A stretch of 44,301 nucleotides of DNA from GSA-30 sp036384435 (GTDB lineage Bacteria > Pseudomonadota > Gammaproteobacteria > Xanthomonadales > Rhodanobacteraceae): assembly GCF_036384435.1 (NCBI RefSeq), contig NZ_DASVMI010000002.1, positions 1 through 44,301 of the forward strand, written 5' to 3'. Below, piece by piece: positions 17,167 to 24,768 of the stretch (the stretch's first letter is position 1; each line of letters begins with the position of its first letter). The notes below the pieces were generated by a model. It was given only the letters and a program-made list of their open reading frames with translations, was not told the DNA's origin and made no database searches. The position numbers were made by a program, and so were the translations under genes.

Positions 17167-17405
17167 TGAGGCCGCTCGCTGTGCGAGCTGTGAGGCCGGC
17201 GGCGAAGCCGCCTGTAAAGCCGGTCGCTGACGCTTCCTGTAAAAGGGGAGAGCGCGTCCTCGCTTTGGATCTATCTCTTACAGGGCTCGCAGAGCCCGGC
17301 TTTCCCCCTCACAGGGAGCGCTAGCGACCGGCTTTACAGGGCCCTTCGGGCCCGACCTCACAGCTCGCGCAGCGAGCGGCCTCACAAGGTCCTTCGGGCC
17401 CGGCC
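17167..17405. repeat. Family A compound palindromic repeat (3+5 modules)
   Basis: The largest copy. Three left modules carry cores CGCTCGC..GCGAGC, CGGCGGC..GCCGCC and CGGTCGC..GCTTCC, joined by TGTGAGGC and TGTAAAGC. Five right modules in opposite orientation have cores GGGCTCGCAGAGCCC, GGGAGCGCTAGCGACC, GGGCCCTTCGGGCCC, GCTCGCGCAGCGAGC and AGGTCCTTCGGGCCC. The middle (about 17238-17280) starts TGTAAAAGGG and ends TCTTACAGG. It fills the space between ctaE and the convergent DUF2909 gene. Confidence 0.88.
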
Positions 17406-17448
17406 TAATTGTCGCGCCATGGGCGCCCTGAGTCCCCAACGGCTACAA

Positions 17449-17664
17449 TCAGCGGCCTACGTCATGCGGATGGAGCCAGCCCATCCAGATGCCCAGGACG
17501 ACCATCAGGATCAGTACGACGGAAAGGCCGATGCGGCGCGTGAGCGCCCATACCGTGCGTTTGCTACCGTCCTTGTCGGTCATCATGAAGAACAGTGCCT
17601 GGCCGAGATTGAACAGAACCACCAACAACACGACCACCAGCGCACACTTGTAGACGGTTTCCAC
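17449..17664 (-). CDS. DUF2909 family twin-transmembrane protein
   Basis: 71 residues with two transmembrane segments (CALVVVLLVVLFNLGQALFF and IGLSVVLILMVVLGIWMGWL). A short polar loop (MTDKDGSKRTVWALTRR) separates them, as is typical of DUF2909. Members sit next to cytochrome oxidase and SURF1 genes in many proteobacteria. The function is unknown. The start is a GTG at 17664. It is transcribed divergently from SURF1 with only 59 bp between the starts. Confidence 0.82.
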   Translation of the reverse strand: METVYKCALVVVLLVVLFNLGQALFFMMTDKDGSKRTVWALTRRIGLSVVLILMVVLGIWMGWLHPHDVGR

Positions 17665-17723
17665 GTGATTGTTCCGAACGAGTTTGACATCGCGAGTATA
17701 GCGTTCGCGCGGGATGAGACAGC

Positions 17724-18473
17724 GTGAGTGGCTGGCGTCGTCCGCGCTGGTGGGCTGTGCTGCTTACGGTGGCCGGATGCCTTGTTTTCGTGCGCCTGGG
17801 CATCTGGCAGTTGCATCGCGCCGATGAGAAGGACACGCTTCTGCGGCGGTATGCCGCATCGGCGCAGGCACCGTTGAGCGCTTTCGCCGATGTCGCGGAA
17901 AAACCGCCGGAAAATGCGTTTCCGCGTGTGCGGGTGCAAGGTAGATATCTCACCGATCGAGTGCTTGTGCTCGATAACCCGAGGCATGATCAACGCGGTG
18001 GCGCGGAAGTCTATGCGCCTTTCATGTTGCATGGCAGCAGCGCGGGCGCGTTATTACTCGTGGATCTCGGATTTCTGCCGGGCAATGGCACGGGGCAAGT
18101 GCCGCAAGCCCCGGCACTGCCGGATGGTGAGCTGACCCTGCAAGGCCTTTATCTGCCACCGCCGGGCGTAGGTTTTGCGATGGGTGGCAATGCGCTGGCG
18201 GCGCAATCGCATTGGCCCAAGACAACGGTCTACCTGGATCTCAAGCAGGTGCAGCAGGATCTCGGTCAACGACTTTACCCACGCGTGCTCGCGCTCGACG
18301 CCGATCCGGCATCGATCTACGTGCGCGAGCACACGCTCGATTTTTCCGCGATGCCGCCGGCGCGGCACCGTGCCTACGCTTTCCAGTGGTTTACGTTCGC
18401 GGTGGTGGCAGTGGTGATGCTTGCCGTACTGCACCGTCCACGGAAACCTAAGAGAATCGATACGCATGAATAA
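17724..18473 (+). CDS. SURF1 family cytochrome oxidase assembly protein
   Basis: 249 residues. SURF1 helps insert heme a into subunit I at the inner membrane. The typical topology is visible: an N-terminal helix (WAVLLTVAGCLVFVRLGIWQL, followed by HRADEK), a periplasmic domain with RVRVQGRYL, LVLDNPRHD and LLVDLGFLPG, and a C-terminal helix ending in RHRAYAFQWFTFAVVAVVML. The start is a GTG at 17724 preceded by GGGATGAG. Its stop overlaps the next start by 8 bp, so translation is coupled to the CxxxC protein. Confidence 0.93.
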   Translation: MSGWRRPRWWAVLLTVAGCLVFVRLGIWQLHRADEKDTLLRRYAASAQAPLSAFADVAEKPPENAFPRVRVQGRYLTDRVLVLDNPRHDQRGGAEVYAPFMLHGSSAGALLLVDLGFLPGNGTGQVPQAPALPDGELTLQGLYLPPPGVGFAMGGNALAAQSHWPKTTVYLDLKQVQQDLGQRLYPRVLALDADPASIYVREHTLDFSAMPPARHRAYAFQWFTFAVVAVVMLAVLHRPRKPKRIDTHE

Positions 18474-19038
18474 TCCCGTTCCCTCGCCAGGGCTGCGAGC
18501 CAGCCGATTGAAGCTGCTGCTGATCGTGGCCGTATTCATGGCGCCGATCATCGCAGCCGGTGTACTCACGCTCAGTGGCTGGCAGCCGGATGCGAAAGGC
18601 AATGGCCTGCCGATTTCGCCGCAACGCAATTTCGAAGCCGAGCATGTGCGCATCGCCACGGCGAGCGGTGGCGATTGGCCGTGGCGTGCGAGTGAGCCGA
18701 AGTGGACGCTGCTGGTGCTTGCTGGCCCGGGGTGCGCTACGCATTGCCTGGACGTGCTCACACGCATTGCGTGGTCGCGCCAGACGTTGTCACAGAATGC
18801 CAAGCGCCTGCGTCTGGTGTATGTCGGCGAGCCGCCGGCTGGCAAGGCACGCGAAGCGATGGACAACTACTGGCAGGTCGGGCGCGATGTCGATGGCAGG
18901 CTCTCCCCATACCAGCCACAGTCACCCGATACCGTGGCAGCCTTGCTGGTCGAATCCAATGGCACGGCGCTGTCTCTTTATCCGGCGGGTTTCGACCCGA
19001 TGGGCTTGCACAAAGACCTGCAGAAGGTGATTCGTTGA
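18466..19038 (+). CDS. Membrane-anchored thioredoxin-like protein with SCO-like CxxxC motif
   Basis: 190 residues. One transmembrane helix lies at about 15-37. A periplasmic thioredoxin-like domain follows (WTLLVLAGPGC..HCLDVL, then LRLVYVG). Cys90-Ala-Thr-His-Cys94 has the spacing of the copper-binding CxxxC of SCO/PrrC proteins and sits at the same place after the first beta-strand, with a His inside the motif. The protein is shorter than SCO, and the distal SCO copper-binding His was not found. The gene overlaps SURF1 by 8 bp and touches ctaA by 1 bp, which places it in the heme a/oxidase assembly operon. A copper or redox role in CuA/CuB assembly is inferred. Similar genes are usually left as hypothetical. 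Confidence 0.75.
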   Translation: MNNPVPSPGLRASRLKLLLIVAVFMAPIIAAGVLTLSGWQPDAKGNGLPISPQRNFEAEHVRIATASGGDWPWRASEPKWTLLVLAGPGCATHCLDVLTRIAWSRQTLSQNAKRLRLVYVGEPPAGKAREAMDNYWQVGRDVDGRLSPYQPQSPDTVAALLVESNGTALSLYPAGFDPMGLHKDLQKVIR

Positions 19039-20201
19039 TGTCCGCCCGTTCCGTGAGAGTGCTGCGTGGCCTGGCCTTGCTGGCCGCGGTATTTGCCTTT
19101 GGTGTCGTGATGTTCGGTGCCTTCGTGCGGCTGTCCAACGCGGGCCTCTCGTGTCCCGATTGGCCGACCTGCTATGGCAAGGCGACCTGGCCCGAACAGC
19201 AGCATGAGATCGCCAAGGCCAACGAGGCCTTTCCTGATCGACCCTACGAAACACACAAGGCCTGGCGCGAACAGGTGCATCGCTTCCTTGCCGGTACGCT
19301 CGGTACGTTGGTGCTGGCGCTGGCGCTGGTAGCCAGTTGGCGCACCCGTTGGGCGCGGTTTGCGGTGATGGCTGGCGCCGTGTTTGCCGTGGCGGGCACC
19401 GTGCTTTATATCCGCGGCGAGCACGTCTGGTCCACGGTGCTTTCGCTGTTTGCCATCGGCTTGCCGTTCCTGGCTGCGTTGGGTTTGCACAAGCCCGGCG
19501 CGTGGCGCATCAGCGTGCTGGCATTGGCGGTGATCATCTTCCAGGCAATGCTGGGCATGTGGACGGTGACGTTGCTGCTCAAGCCGATCGTGGTGATGGG
19601 ACACCTGCTCGGTGGCATCACCACGTTTGCGCTACTGGCCTATGCGGCGATGCGTTATGCCGGCGTGGGTGCCGACAACAATCAGCTTGCGCCGCTGCGC
19701 CGACTTGTAGTGCTGGGCGTCGTCCTGCTGATCGCGCAGATTGCCCTGGGCGGCTGGACGTCCGCCAATTATGCGGCGCTGGCCTGCGGTACCGATTTTC
19801 CGACCTGCCTCGGGCAGTGGGCGCCGCCGACGGATTTCCGGCAGGGTTTCGTGCTGTGGCGGGGCATTGGGGTGAACTACGAAGGAGGCGTTCTGGACAT
19901 GGCCGCACGCAGCGCCATCCAGATCGCGCATCGCATCGGTGCACTGGTGGTGTTCTGCTATCTGGCTTTCCTGGCCCACAAGGTCTCCCGGCGAGGTTTG
20001 CGCGGGCTCGGCCTGCTGCTGGCCGTCGTGCTGGTATCGCAGGTGCTGCTGGGTATCAGCAATGTGCATTTCGGTCTGCCGCTTCCGGTGGCAACCCTCC
20101 ACAACGGCGTGGCAGCTCTCTTGTTGGCGACCTTGCTTGCCTTGTTGGCGCGAACGCAGCGCCGCCCTGGCGATCATCTTTTTTCCGGAGCGCTGCGATG
20201 A
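19038..20201 (+). CDS. ctaA: Heme A synthase (Cox15/CtaA)
   Basis: 387 residues with eight predicted helices. The enzyme oxidises heme O to heme A in the inner membrane. Heme-ligand histidines are seen in EQVHRFLAG (His81), VVMGHLLGG, QIAHRIGAL and VATLHNGVA. Two cysteine pairs lie in periplasmic loops (LSCPDWPTCYG, with Cys39/Cys45, and LACGTDFPTCLG), as in type 2 Cox15. The upstream stop and this ATG share one base (TGATG). The stop overlaps the ctaB start as ATGA. Confidence 0.96.
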   Translation: MSARSVRVLRGLALLAAVFAFGVVMFGAFVRLSNAGLSCPDWPTCYGKATWPEQQHEIAKANEAFPDRPYETHKAWREQVHRFLAGTLGTLVLALALVASWRTRWARFAVMAGAVFAVAGTVLYIRGEHVWSTVLSLFAIGLPFLAALGLHKPGAWRISVLALAVIIFQAMLGMWTVTLLLKPIVVMGHLLGGITTFALLAYAAMRYAGVGADNNQLAPLRRLVVLGVVLLIAQIALGGWTSANYAALACGTDFPTCLGQWAPPTDFRQGFVLWRGIGVNYEGGVLDMAARSAIQIAHRIGALVVFCYLAFLAHKVSRRGLRGLGLLLAVVLVSQVLLGISNVHFGLPLPVATLHNGVAALLLATLLALLARTQRRPGDHLFSGALR

Positions 20202-21103
20202 GAAGCATGGCAGGCGAATATCTTGAATTGACCAAGCCGCGTGTCGTTGCGTTATTGGTGTTCTGCGCGGTGATCGGCATGTTCCTGGCCGTGCCCGGCA
20301 TTCCGCCGTGGCGCGCGCTGGTGTTCGGTACGGCAGGTATCTGGCTGGCCTCCGCGTCGGCGGCTGCCTTCAATCATCTGATCGATCAGCGCATCGACAA
20401 ACTGATGGCGCGCACGGCGCATCGCCCGCTGGCCACCGGTCACCTGAGTCCCCAGCAGGTGCTGACATTCGCCTTGACGCTGGGCGTGATCTCGATGCTC
20501 GTGCTGGTGCTGCTGGTCAACCCATTGACGGCAGTGCTGACCTTCGCGGGGCTGATCGGCTATGCCGTGATCTACACCGCCTATCTCAAACGCGCGACAC
20601 CGCAGAACATCGTGATCGGCGGCCTGGCTGGTGCGATTCCCCCTGTGCTCGGCTGGACGGCGGTCACGGGCGAACTACATCCGTTTGCATTGCAGTTGTG
20701 CCTGATCATCTTCGTGTGGACGCCGCCGCACTTCTGGGCGCTGGCGATCTTCCGCCGCGACGATTATGCACGCGCGCAGGTACCGATGCTGCCGGTGACG
20801 CACGGCGTGGTCTATACGCGCTGGCACGTGCTGTTCTACACCATCTTGCTGGTGCTGGTGACCTTGCTGCCCACATTGACCGGCTATAGCGGATATATCT
20901 ATCTCGGTGGCGCGGTGGTACTGGGTGCAGGGTTTCTCTACTACGCCGCACGCCTGCTCAACCCACCGGACGAATTCTTCGCGATGAAGGTATTCAACTA
21001 TTCCATCGTCTACCTGATGGCGCTGTTCGCCTTCCTGCTCGTAGACCATTACCTGTTCGACCCGGCATTGCAGTCGGGGCTGGTGTTTGAGCGTTCCCTT
21101 TGA
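20198..21103 (+). CDS. ctaB: Protoheme IX farnesyltransferase (heme O synthase)
   Basis: 301 residues, a UbiA-family polytopic membrane enzyme that adds a farnesyl group to heme B to give heme O, the substrate of CtaA. The first Asp-rich prenyl-diphosphate site is NHLIDQRIDKLMARTAHRP. The second conserved region is YTAYLKRATPQN, followed by GAIPPVLGW and WTPPHFWALAI. The 4-bp overlap with ctaA suggests stoichiometric co-expression. It is the last gene of the assembly operon. Confidence 0.97.
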   Translation: MRSMAGEYLELTKPRVVALLVFCAVIGMFLAVPGIPPWRALVFGTAGIWLASASAAAFNHLIDQRIDKLMARTAHRPLATGHLSPQQVLTFALTLGVISMLVLVLLVNPLTAVLTFAGLIGYAVIYTAYLKRATPQNIVIGGLAGAIPPVLGWTAVTGELHPFALQLCLIIFVWTPPHFWALAIFRRDDYARAQVPMLPVTHGVVYTRWHVLFYTILLVLVTLLPTLTGYSGYIYLGGAVVLGAGFLYYAARLLNPPDEFFAMKVFNYSIVYLMALFAFLLVDHYLFDPALQSGLVFERSL

Positions 21104-21293
21104 GGTGCGCAAGCGGGGGTTGAGACGGGCAGGGGGCGCGACAAGCGATCCCCTGGGGCCTTGCTCGGGTTGAGCGACATCCATCCTCGAAGGCGAACCA
21201 GCCTCGTCGCGGCGTTCTACGCCACGCGCCAATCTCGCCGCCTGCGAGCGAACTTGCGCGCCACGGCCCATCTCCTGTCCCCATGACACCCAC

Positions 21294-21322
21294 TTGACAC
21301 TTGCGCGCCGCAGCAAGACAAT
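21294..21322 (+). promoter_or_regulatory. Promoter candidate for the mgtA leader
   Basis: A perfect TTGACA (21294-21299), a 17-nt spacer and GACAAT (21317-21322). Transcription would start near 21330, giving a roughly 230-nt leader before the 80-codon ORF and about 600 nt before mgtA. Confidence 0.6.
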
Positions 21323-21482
21323 ACGCGCGCCCTACGGCGCGCCGCGTGCGCTCTGGAAAGGCTCTCTGTCCTTACTAACCAAGGCATATGGACGTTTACC
21401 CTAGTCGCAACGTCGACATCCGCGAGCATCGGGTGCCGGCATTGCATAACAAGCTGACTGTCTGCGGCGACCGCCTGCGGTC

Positions 21483-21516
21483 GGCCGGCGCTTTCCTAGA
21501 CTAGGGAAGACCGGCC
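21483..21516 (+). promoter_or_regulatory. Nested inverted repeat in the mgtA leader
   Basis: GGCCGG and CCGGCC (21483-21488, 21511-21516) enclose CTTTCCTAG-A-CTAGGGAAG (21491-21509, 8 of 9 pairs). It could be an RNA hairpin in the 5' leader or a protein-binding dyad. It ends 44 bp before the leader ORF. Confidence 0.5.
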
Positions 21517-21560
21517 TACTCCTGACGGCTGCCAAAGGCGCCGTATCAAGGAGATGGGCT

Positions 21561-21803
21561 ATGAAGCTCCTTCGCGATTTCTTCCGCATGCGTACTGCGG
21601 GCCGGTTCCCCCTTGCCGGTCGTGCTGGCGCACGTCAAACCATGTCGATCACCGTGCCGGCTCCATTGCAGGCCCCGGCTGTCGTCGAGCCCAAGGCTAT
21701 CGAGCTCGACCGCAAGATCGAATCCCGCAAGTTGCTGGTTGCCCGCTGGGAAGAGGTTCCTCCGCAAGCGCCCCGTCATCTGGAGCTGGTATCTAGTCTC
21801 TGA
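21561..21803 (+). CDS. Putative leader ORF upstream of mgtA (80 aa)
   Basis: An 80-residue ORF with a near-ideal ribosome-binding site (AAGGAG seven bases before the ATG). The N-terminus is basic (KLLRDFFRMRTAGRF). The middle is Pro/Ala-rich (VPAPLQAPAVVEP), and near the end comes WEEVPPQAP. No enzyme family was recognised and there is no signal peptide or transmembrane segment. It lies inside the predicted mgtA transcript, between two strong hairpins. Proline-rich short ORFs in mgtA leaders (mgtL of enterics) sense proline or Mg2+ through translation. This ORF is longer than mgtL and not evidently homologous. A regulatory leader is therefore an inference. It may also encode a small functional protein. 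Confidence 0.6.
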   Translation: MKLLRDFFRMRTAGRFPLAGRAGARQTMSITVPAPLQAPAVVEPKAIELDRKIESRKLLVARWEEVPPQAPRHLELVSSL

Positions 21804-21810
21804 CGACAAG

Positions 21811-21836
21811 CAGCGCCCGCCACGCCGCGGGCGCTG
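21811..21836 (+). promoter_or_regulatory. Hairpin between leader ORF and mgtA
   Basis: A perfect 10-bp GC-rich stem (CAGCGCCCGC with GCGGGCGCTG) and 6-nt loop start 8 bp after the leader ORF stop. No T-run follows, so it is not a classical terminator. Position suggests an attenuator, Rho-related or processing element. Confidence 0.5.
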
Positions 21837-21926
21837 TGCAAAGCGCAGGCGTCGAGCGTTCGAAGCGGGGTTTCTCCGCGTATTTCGCTGATTCGCCCAT
21901 ATCAACGACATACTGGAAAGCGTGTC

Positions 21927-24581
21927 ATGTTCAAGCATTCCTCCCAGGCCGTCTCGGGCAAGACGGCCGGCAAGAGCACGGTGCCCGCCCACGTGGCGGT
22001 AGCCGTCGAAGCCTTCCGTGCCAACGAGGCACTTTTCGCTGCACTCGACACCAGCGCGGCAGGCCTCAACGAAGAACAGATCGCCGAGCGGCTGGACCGC
22101 GAAGGCATCAATGAAGTCTCCCACGAGAAGCCGCCACATTGGTCGCGGCAGTTGCTGCGTGCGTTCAAGAATCCCTTCATCATCGTGCTGCTGGTGCTGG
22201 CTGGCGTGCAGTTGGCCACCGATGACGACCTGACAGGTCCCATCATCATTGGGGTAATGGTGGGTATCAGCGTGCTGCTGAGTTTCACCCAGGAATATCG
22301 CTCGTCCAAGGCGGCCGAGAAGCTTAAGGCCATGGTGCGCAACACCGCTACCGTGACGCGTCGTGCATCGGACGGTCACAGTGAGCGCATCGAAGTGCCG
22401 GTGGGCGAACTGGTGCCAGGCGATATCGTTCACCTGGCCGCAGGCGACATGGTGCCCGCGGATCTGCGACTGTTCAGCGCGAAGGACCTGTTCATCAGTC
22501 AGGCGATCCTTACTGGCGAGTCCATTCCCGTGGAGAAGGCCGCGCCCACACGCGAGCAGATCGAACAGGCCGATACACGCAGCGAAAGTCCGCTGGACCT
22601 GGGTACTGTCTGCTACATGGGCACCAATGTGGTCAGTGGCAGCGCCAGTGCTGTGGTCGTGGCGACCGGCTCGCGTACCTATCTGGGTTCGCTGGCGCAC
22701 ACCATCGTCGGCCAGCGCGTGCAGACCAGCTTCGACCGCGGCGTCAGTAGCGTCAGCTGGCTGCTGATCCGCTTCATGCTGGTCATGGTGCCGATCGTCT
22801 TCGCGATCAACTGGATCGACAAGGGCAGCCTGCTCGATGCGTTCCTGTTCGCCCTGTCGGTGGCCGTTGGCCTCACGCCGGAAATGCTGCCGCTGATCGT
22901 GACTGCCAACCTGGGCAAGGGCGCCATCGCGATGTCCAAGCGCAAGGTGGTGGTCAAGCGCCTCAATGCGATCCAGAACTTCGGCGCGATGGATGTGCTG
23001 TGCACCGACAAGACGGGCACGTTGACGCTGGACAAGATCGTGCTGGAGCGTCACCTGGACCTGTACGGCGAAGAATCGGACGAAGCGCTGGAATACGGCT
23101 ACCTCAACAGCCGTTTCCAGACCGGCCTGAAAAACCTGATGGACAAGGCCGTACTGTCGCACCGCGACCTGGAAGCGGCAGCATCGCATTACCGCACGGT
23201 CGACGAGATTCCGTTCGATTTCCAGCGTCGCCGCATGTCCGTGGTGCTGGGGCGAGGCGACGCCCAGGAACTGCTGGTATGCAAGGGAGCCGTCGAGGAA
23301 ATGCTCTCGATCTGTGCCTACGCCAAAGCCGGCGACGAGGTCTTGCCGATGACCGATGCCATGCGCACCGACATCAAGGCGATGACGCGTCGTCTCAATG
23401 AAGATGGCCTGCGCGTGCTGGTGGTGGCGATCAAGCAGCAGGCATCGGTTGGCCGTGCCTACGGTGTGGCCGATGAAAGCGGCCTGACGGCTGTCGGTTG
23501 CCTGGCCTTCCTCGACCCGCCCAAGGATACAGCGGCCACGGCGATTGCCGCGCTCAATCATCATGGCGTGGCAGTGAAGGTAATCACTGGCGACAACGAA
23601 GCGGTGACGCGCAAGATCTGTCGCGAAGTGGGCCTGGATGTCGAGCACTCGGTGCAGGGCAAGCACATCGAGACCATGGAAGATAGCGAGTTGGATCAGC
23701 TCGTGGCGCGCACCACCGTGTTCGCCAAGATGTCGCCCTTGCAGAAGGCGCGCGTGGTCAAGTCGTTGCAGCGCCAGGGCCACACCGTAGGCTTTCTCGG
23801 CGATGGCATCAACGACGCACCAGCGCTGCGTGAAGCCGACGTGGGCATCTCGGTCGATACCGCCACTGATATTGCCAAGGAAGCGGCGGACATCATCTTG
23901 CTGGAAAAGAACCTGATGGTGCTGGAGGAAGGCGTGCTTGAGGGCCGCGTTACCTTCGGCAACATCATGAAATACATCAAGATGACGGCCAGTTCGAACT
24001 TCGGCAACGTGTTTAGCGTGCTGATCGCCAGTGCGTTCCTGCCGTTCCTACCGATGCTGCCGCTGCAGATCCTGGTGCAGAACCTGCTGTATGACCTGTC
24101 GCAGCTATCGATCCCGTTCGATCGTATGGACGAGGATTACCTGCGCAAGCCGCGCAAGTGGGATGCCAGTGATATCGGTCGTTTCATGGTATGGATTGGC
24201 CCGATCAGCTCGATCTTCGATATCACCACGTTCTGGCTGATGTGGCATGTATTCGGGGCCAACAGCTCGCAGCATGAGTCGTTGTTCCAGTCGGGCTGGT
24301 TCATCGAAGGCCTGTTGTCGCAGACGCTGATCGTGCACATGATCCGCACCCGCAAGATTCCCTTCGTGCAGAGCATTGCCGGCGCACCGGTGCTGGCATT
24401 GACTACGGCGATCATCATCGTCGGCATGCTGATTCCGTTCAGCGGTATCGGTGCGAAGATCGGCATGGTGCCGCTGCCGCCTATGTACTTTGCCTGGTTG
24501 GCGGTGACCTTGCTGTGCTACTGCGGCCTGACCCAAGTGATGAAGGTCATCTACATCCGCCGCTATGGACGGTGGTTGTAA
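21927..24581 (+). CDS. mgtA: Magnesium-translocating P-type ATPase
   Basis: 884 residues, P-type ATPase class IIIB, which imports Mg2+ across the inner membrane. The actuator loop has LTGESIPVEKAA. The phosphorylated aspartate is Asp361 in CTDKTGTLT. The nucleotide and hinge motifs are KVITGDNEAV and GDGINDAPAL. Ten transmembrane segments are expected, four before the P-domain (first about 85-110) and six in the last 200 residues. The N-terminal extension has a cation-ATPase N domain (LNEEQIAERLDREGINEV). It has no neighbour in its operon except the leader ORF. The long structured leader suggests post-initiation control by Mg2+ or translation. A dispersed repeat follows the gene. Confidence 0.96.
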   Translation: MFKHSSQAVSGKTAGKSTVPAHVAVAVEAFRANEALFAALDTSAAGLNEEQIAERLDREGINEVSHEKPPHWSRQLLRAFKNPFIIVLLVLAGVQLATDDDLTGPIIIGVMVGISVLLSFTQEYRSSKAAEKLKAMVRNTATVTRRASDGHSERIEVPVGELVPGDIVHLAAGDMVPADLRLFSAKDLFISQAILTGESIPVEKAAPTREQIEQADTRSESPLDLGTVCYMGTNVVSGSASAVVVATGSRTYLGSLAHTIVGQRVQTSFDRGVSSVSWLLIRFMLVMVPIVFAINWIDKGSLLDAFLFALSVAVGLTPEMLPLIVTANLGKGAIAMSKRKVVVKRLNAIQNFGAMDVLCTDKTGTLTLDKIVLERHLDLYGEESDEALEYGYLNSRFQTGLKNLMDKAVLSHRDLEAAASHYRTVDEIPFDFQRRRMSVVLGRGDAQELLVCKGAVEEMLSICAYAKAGDEVLPMTDAMRTDIKAMTRRLNEDGLRVLVVAIKQQASVGRAYGVADESGLTAVGCLAFLDPPKDTAATAIAALNHHGVAVKVITGDNEAVTRKICREVGLDVEHSVQGKHIETMEDSELDQLVARTTVFAKMSPLQKARVVKSLQRQGHTVGFLGDGINDAPALREADVGISVDTATDIAKEAADIILLEKNLMVLEEGVLEGRVTFGNIMKYIKMTASSNFGNVFSVLIASAFLPFLPMLPLQILVQNLLYDLSQLSIPFDRMDEDYLRKPRKWDASDIGRFMVWIGPISSIFDITTFWLMWHVFGANSSQHESLFQSGWFIEGLLSQTLIVHMIRTRKIPFVQSIAGAPVLALTTAIIIVGMLIPFSGIGAKIGMVPLPPMYFAWLAVTLLCYCGLTQVMKVIYIRRYGRWL

Positions 24582-24641
24582 TAGCTTGAACGGTACGGCG
24601 CCTTCCTGTTTCGCGGAGGCGCCGCCCGCATCGGTCGAGAG

Positions 24642-24757
24642 TGCAGGAGCAAATTCATTAGCGAAGCGATCTGCGATTCAGTCGCAGATTGGTGCTCCAC
24701 CACCGCCAAGCCGCACCCCATCACGACTTGCATCGCGACTGACATCGCTCCTGACAG
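24642..24757. repeat. Dispersed repeat family B, copy 2
   Basis: The left end GGAGCAAATTCATTAGCG and right end GCGACTGACATCGCTCC match the ends of the copies at 147-236 and 43351-43466. The interior contains a hairpin (ATCTGCGA..TCGCAGAT) and the block CGCCAAGCCGC. It fills the space between the convergent mgtA and dgoD genes and may serve as their 3' structure. Confidence 0.7.
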
Positions 24758-24768
24758 CTAGGGCAGCG

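Noticed and set aside
17167..17405. Regularly spaced short repeats that could be read as a CRISPR array
   Set aside because: The spacing units are self-complementary hairpins, the linkers are only 8 bp and change orientation in the middle, and there are no cas genes.
21546..23783. A 745-codon open frame antisense to mgtA
   Set aside because: Low-complexity, His/Gln/Arg-rich product. All P-type ATPase motifs are intact on the plus strand.
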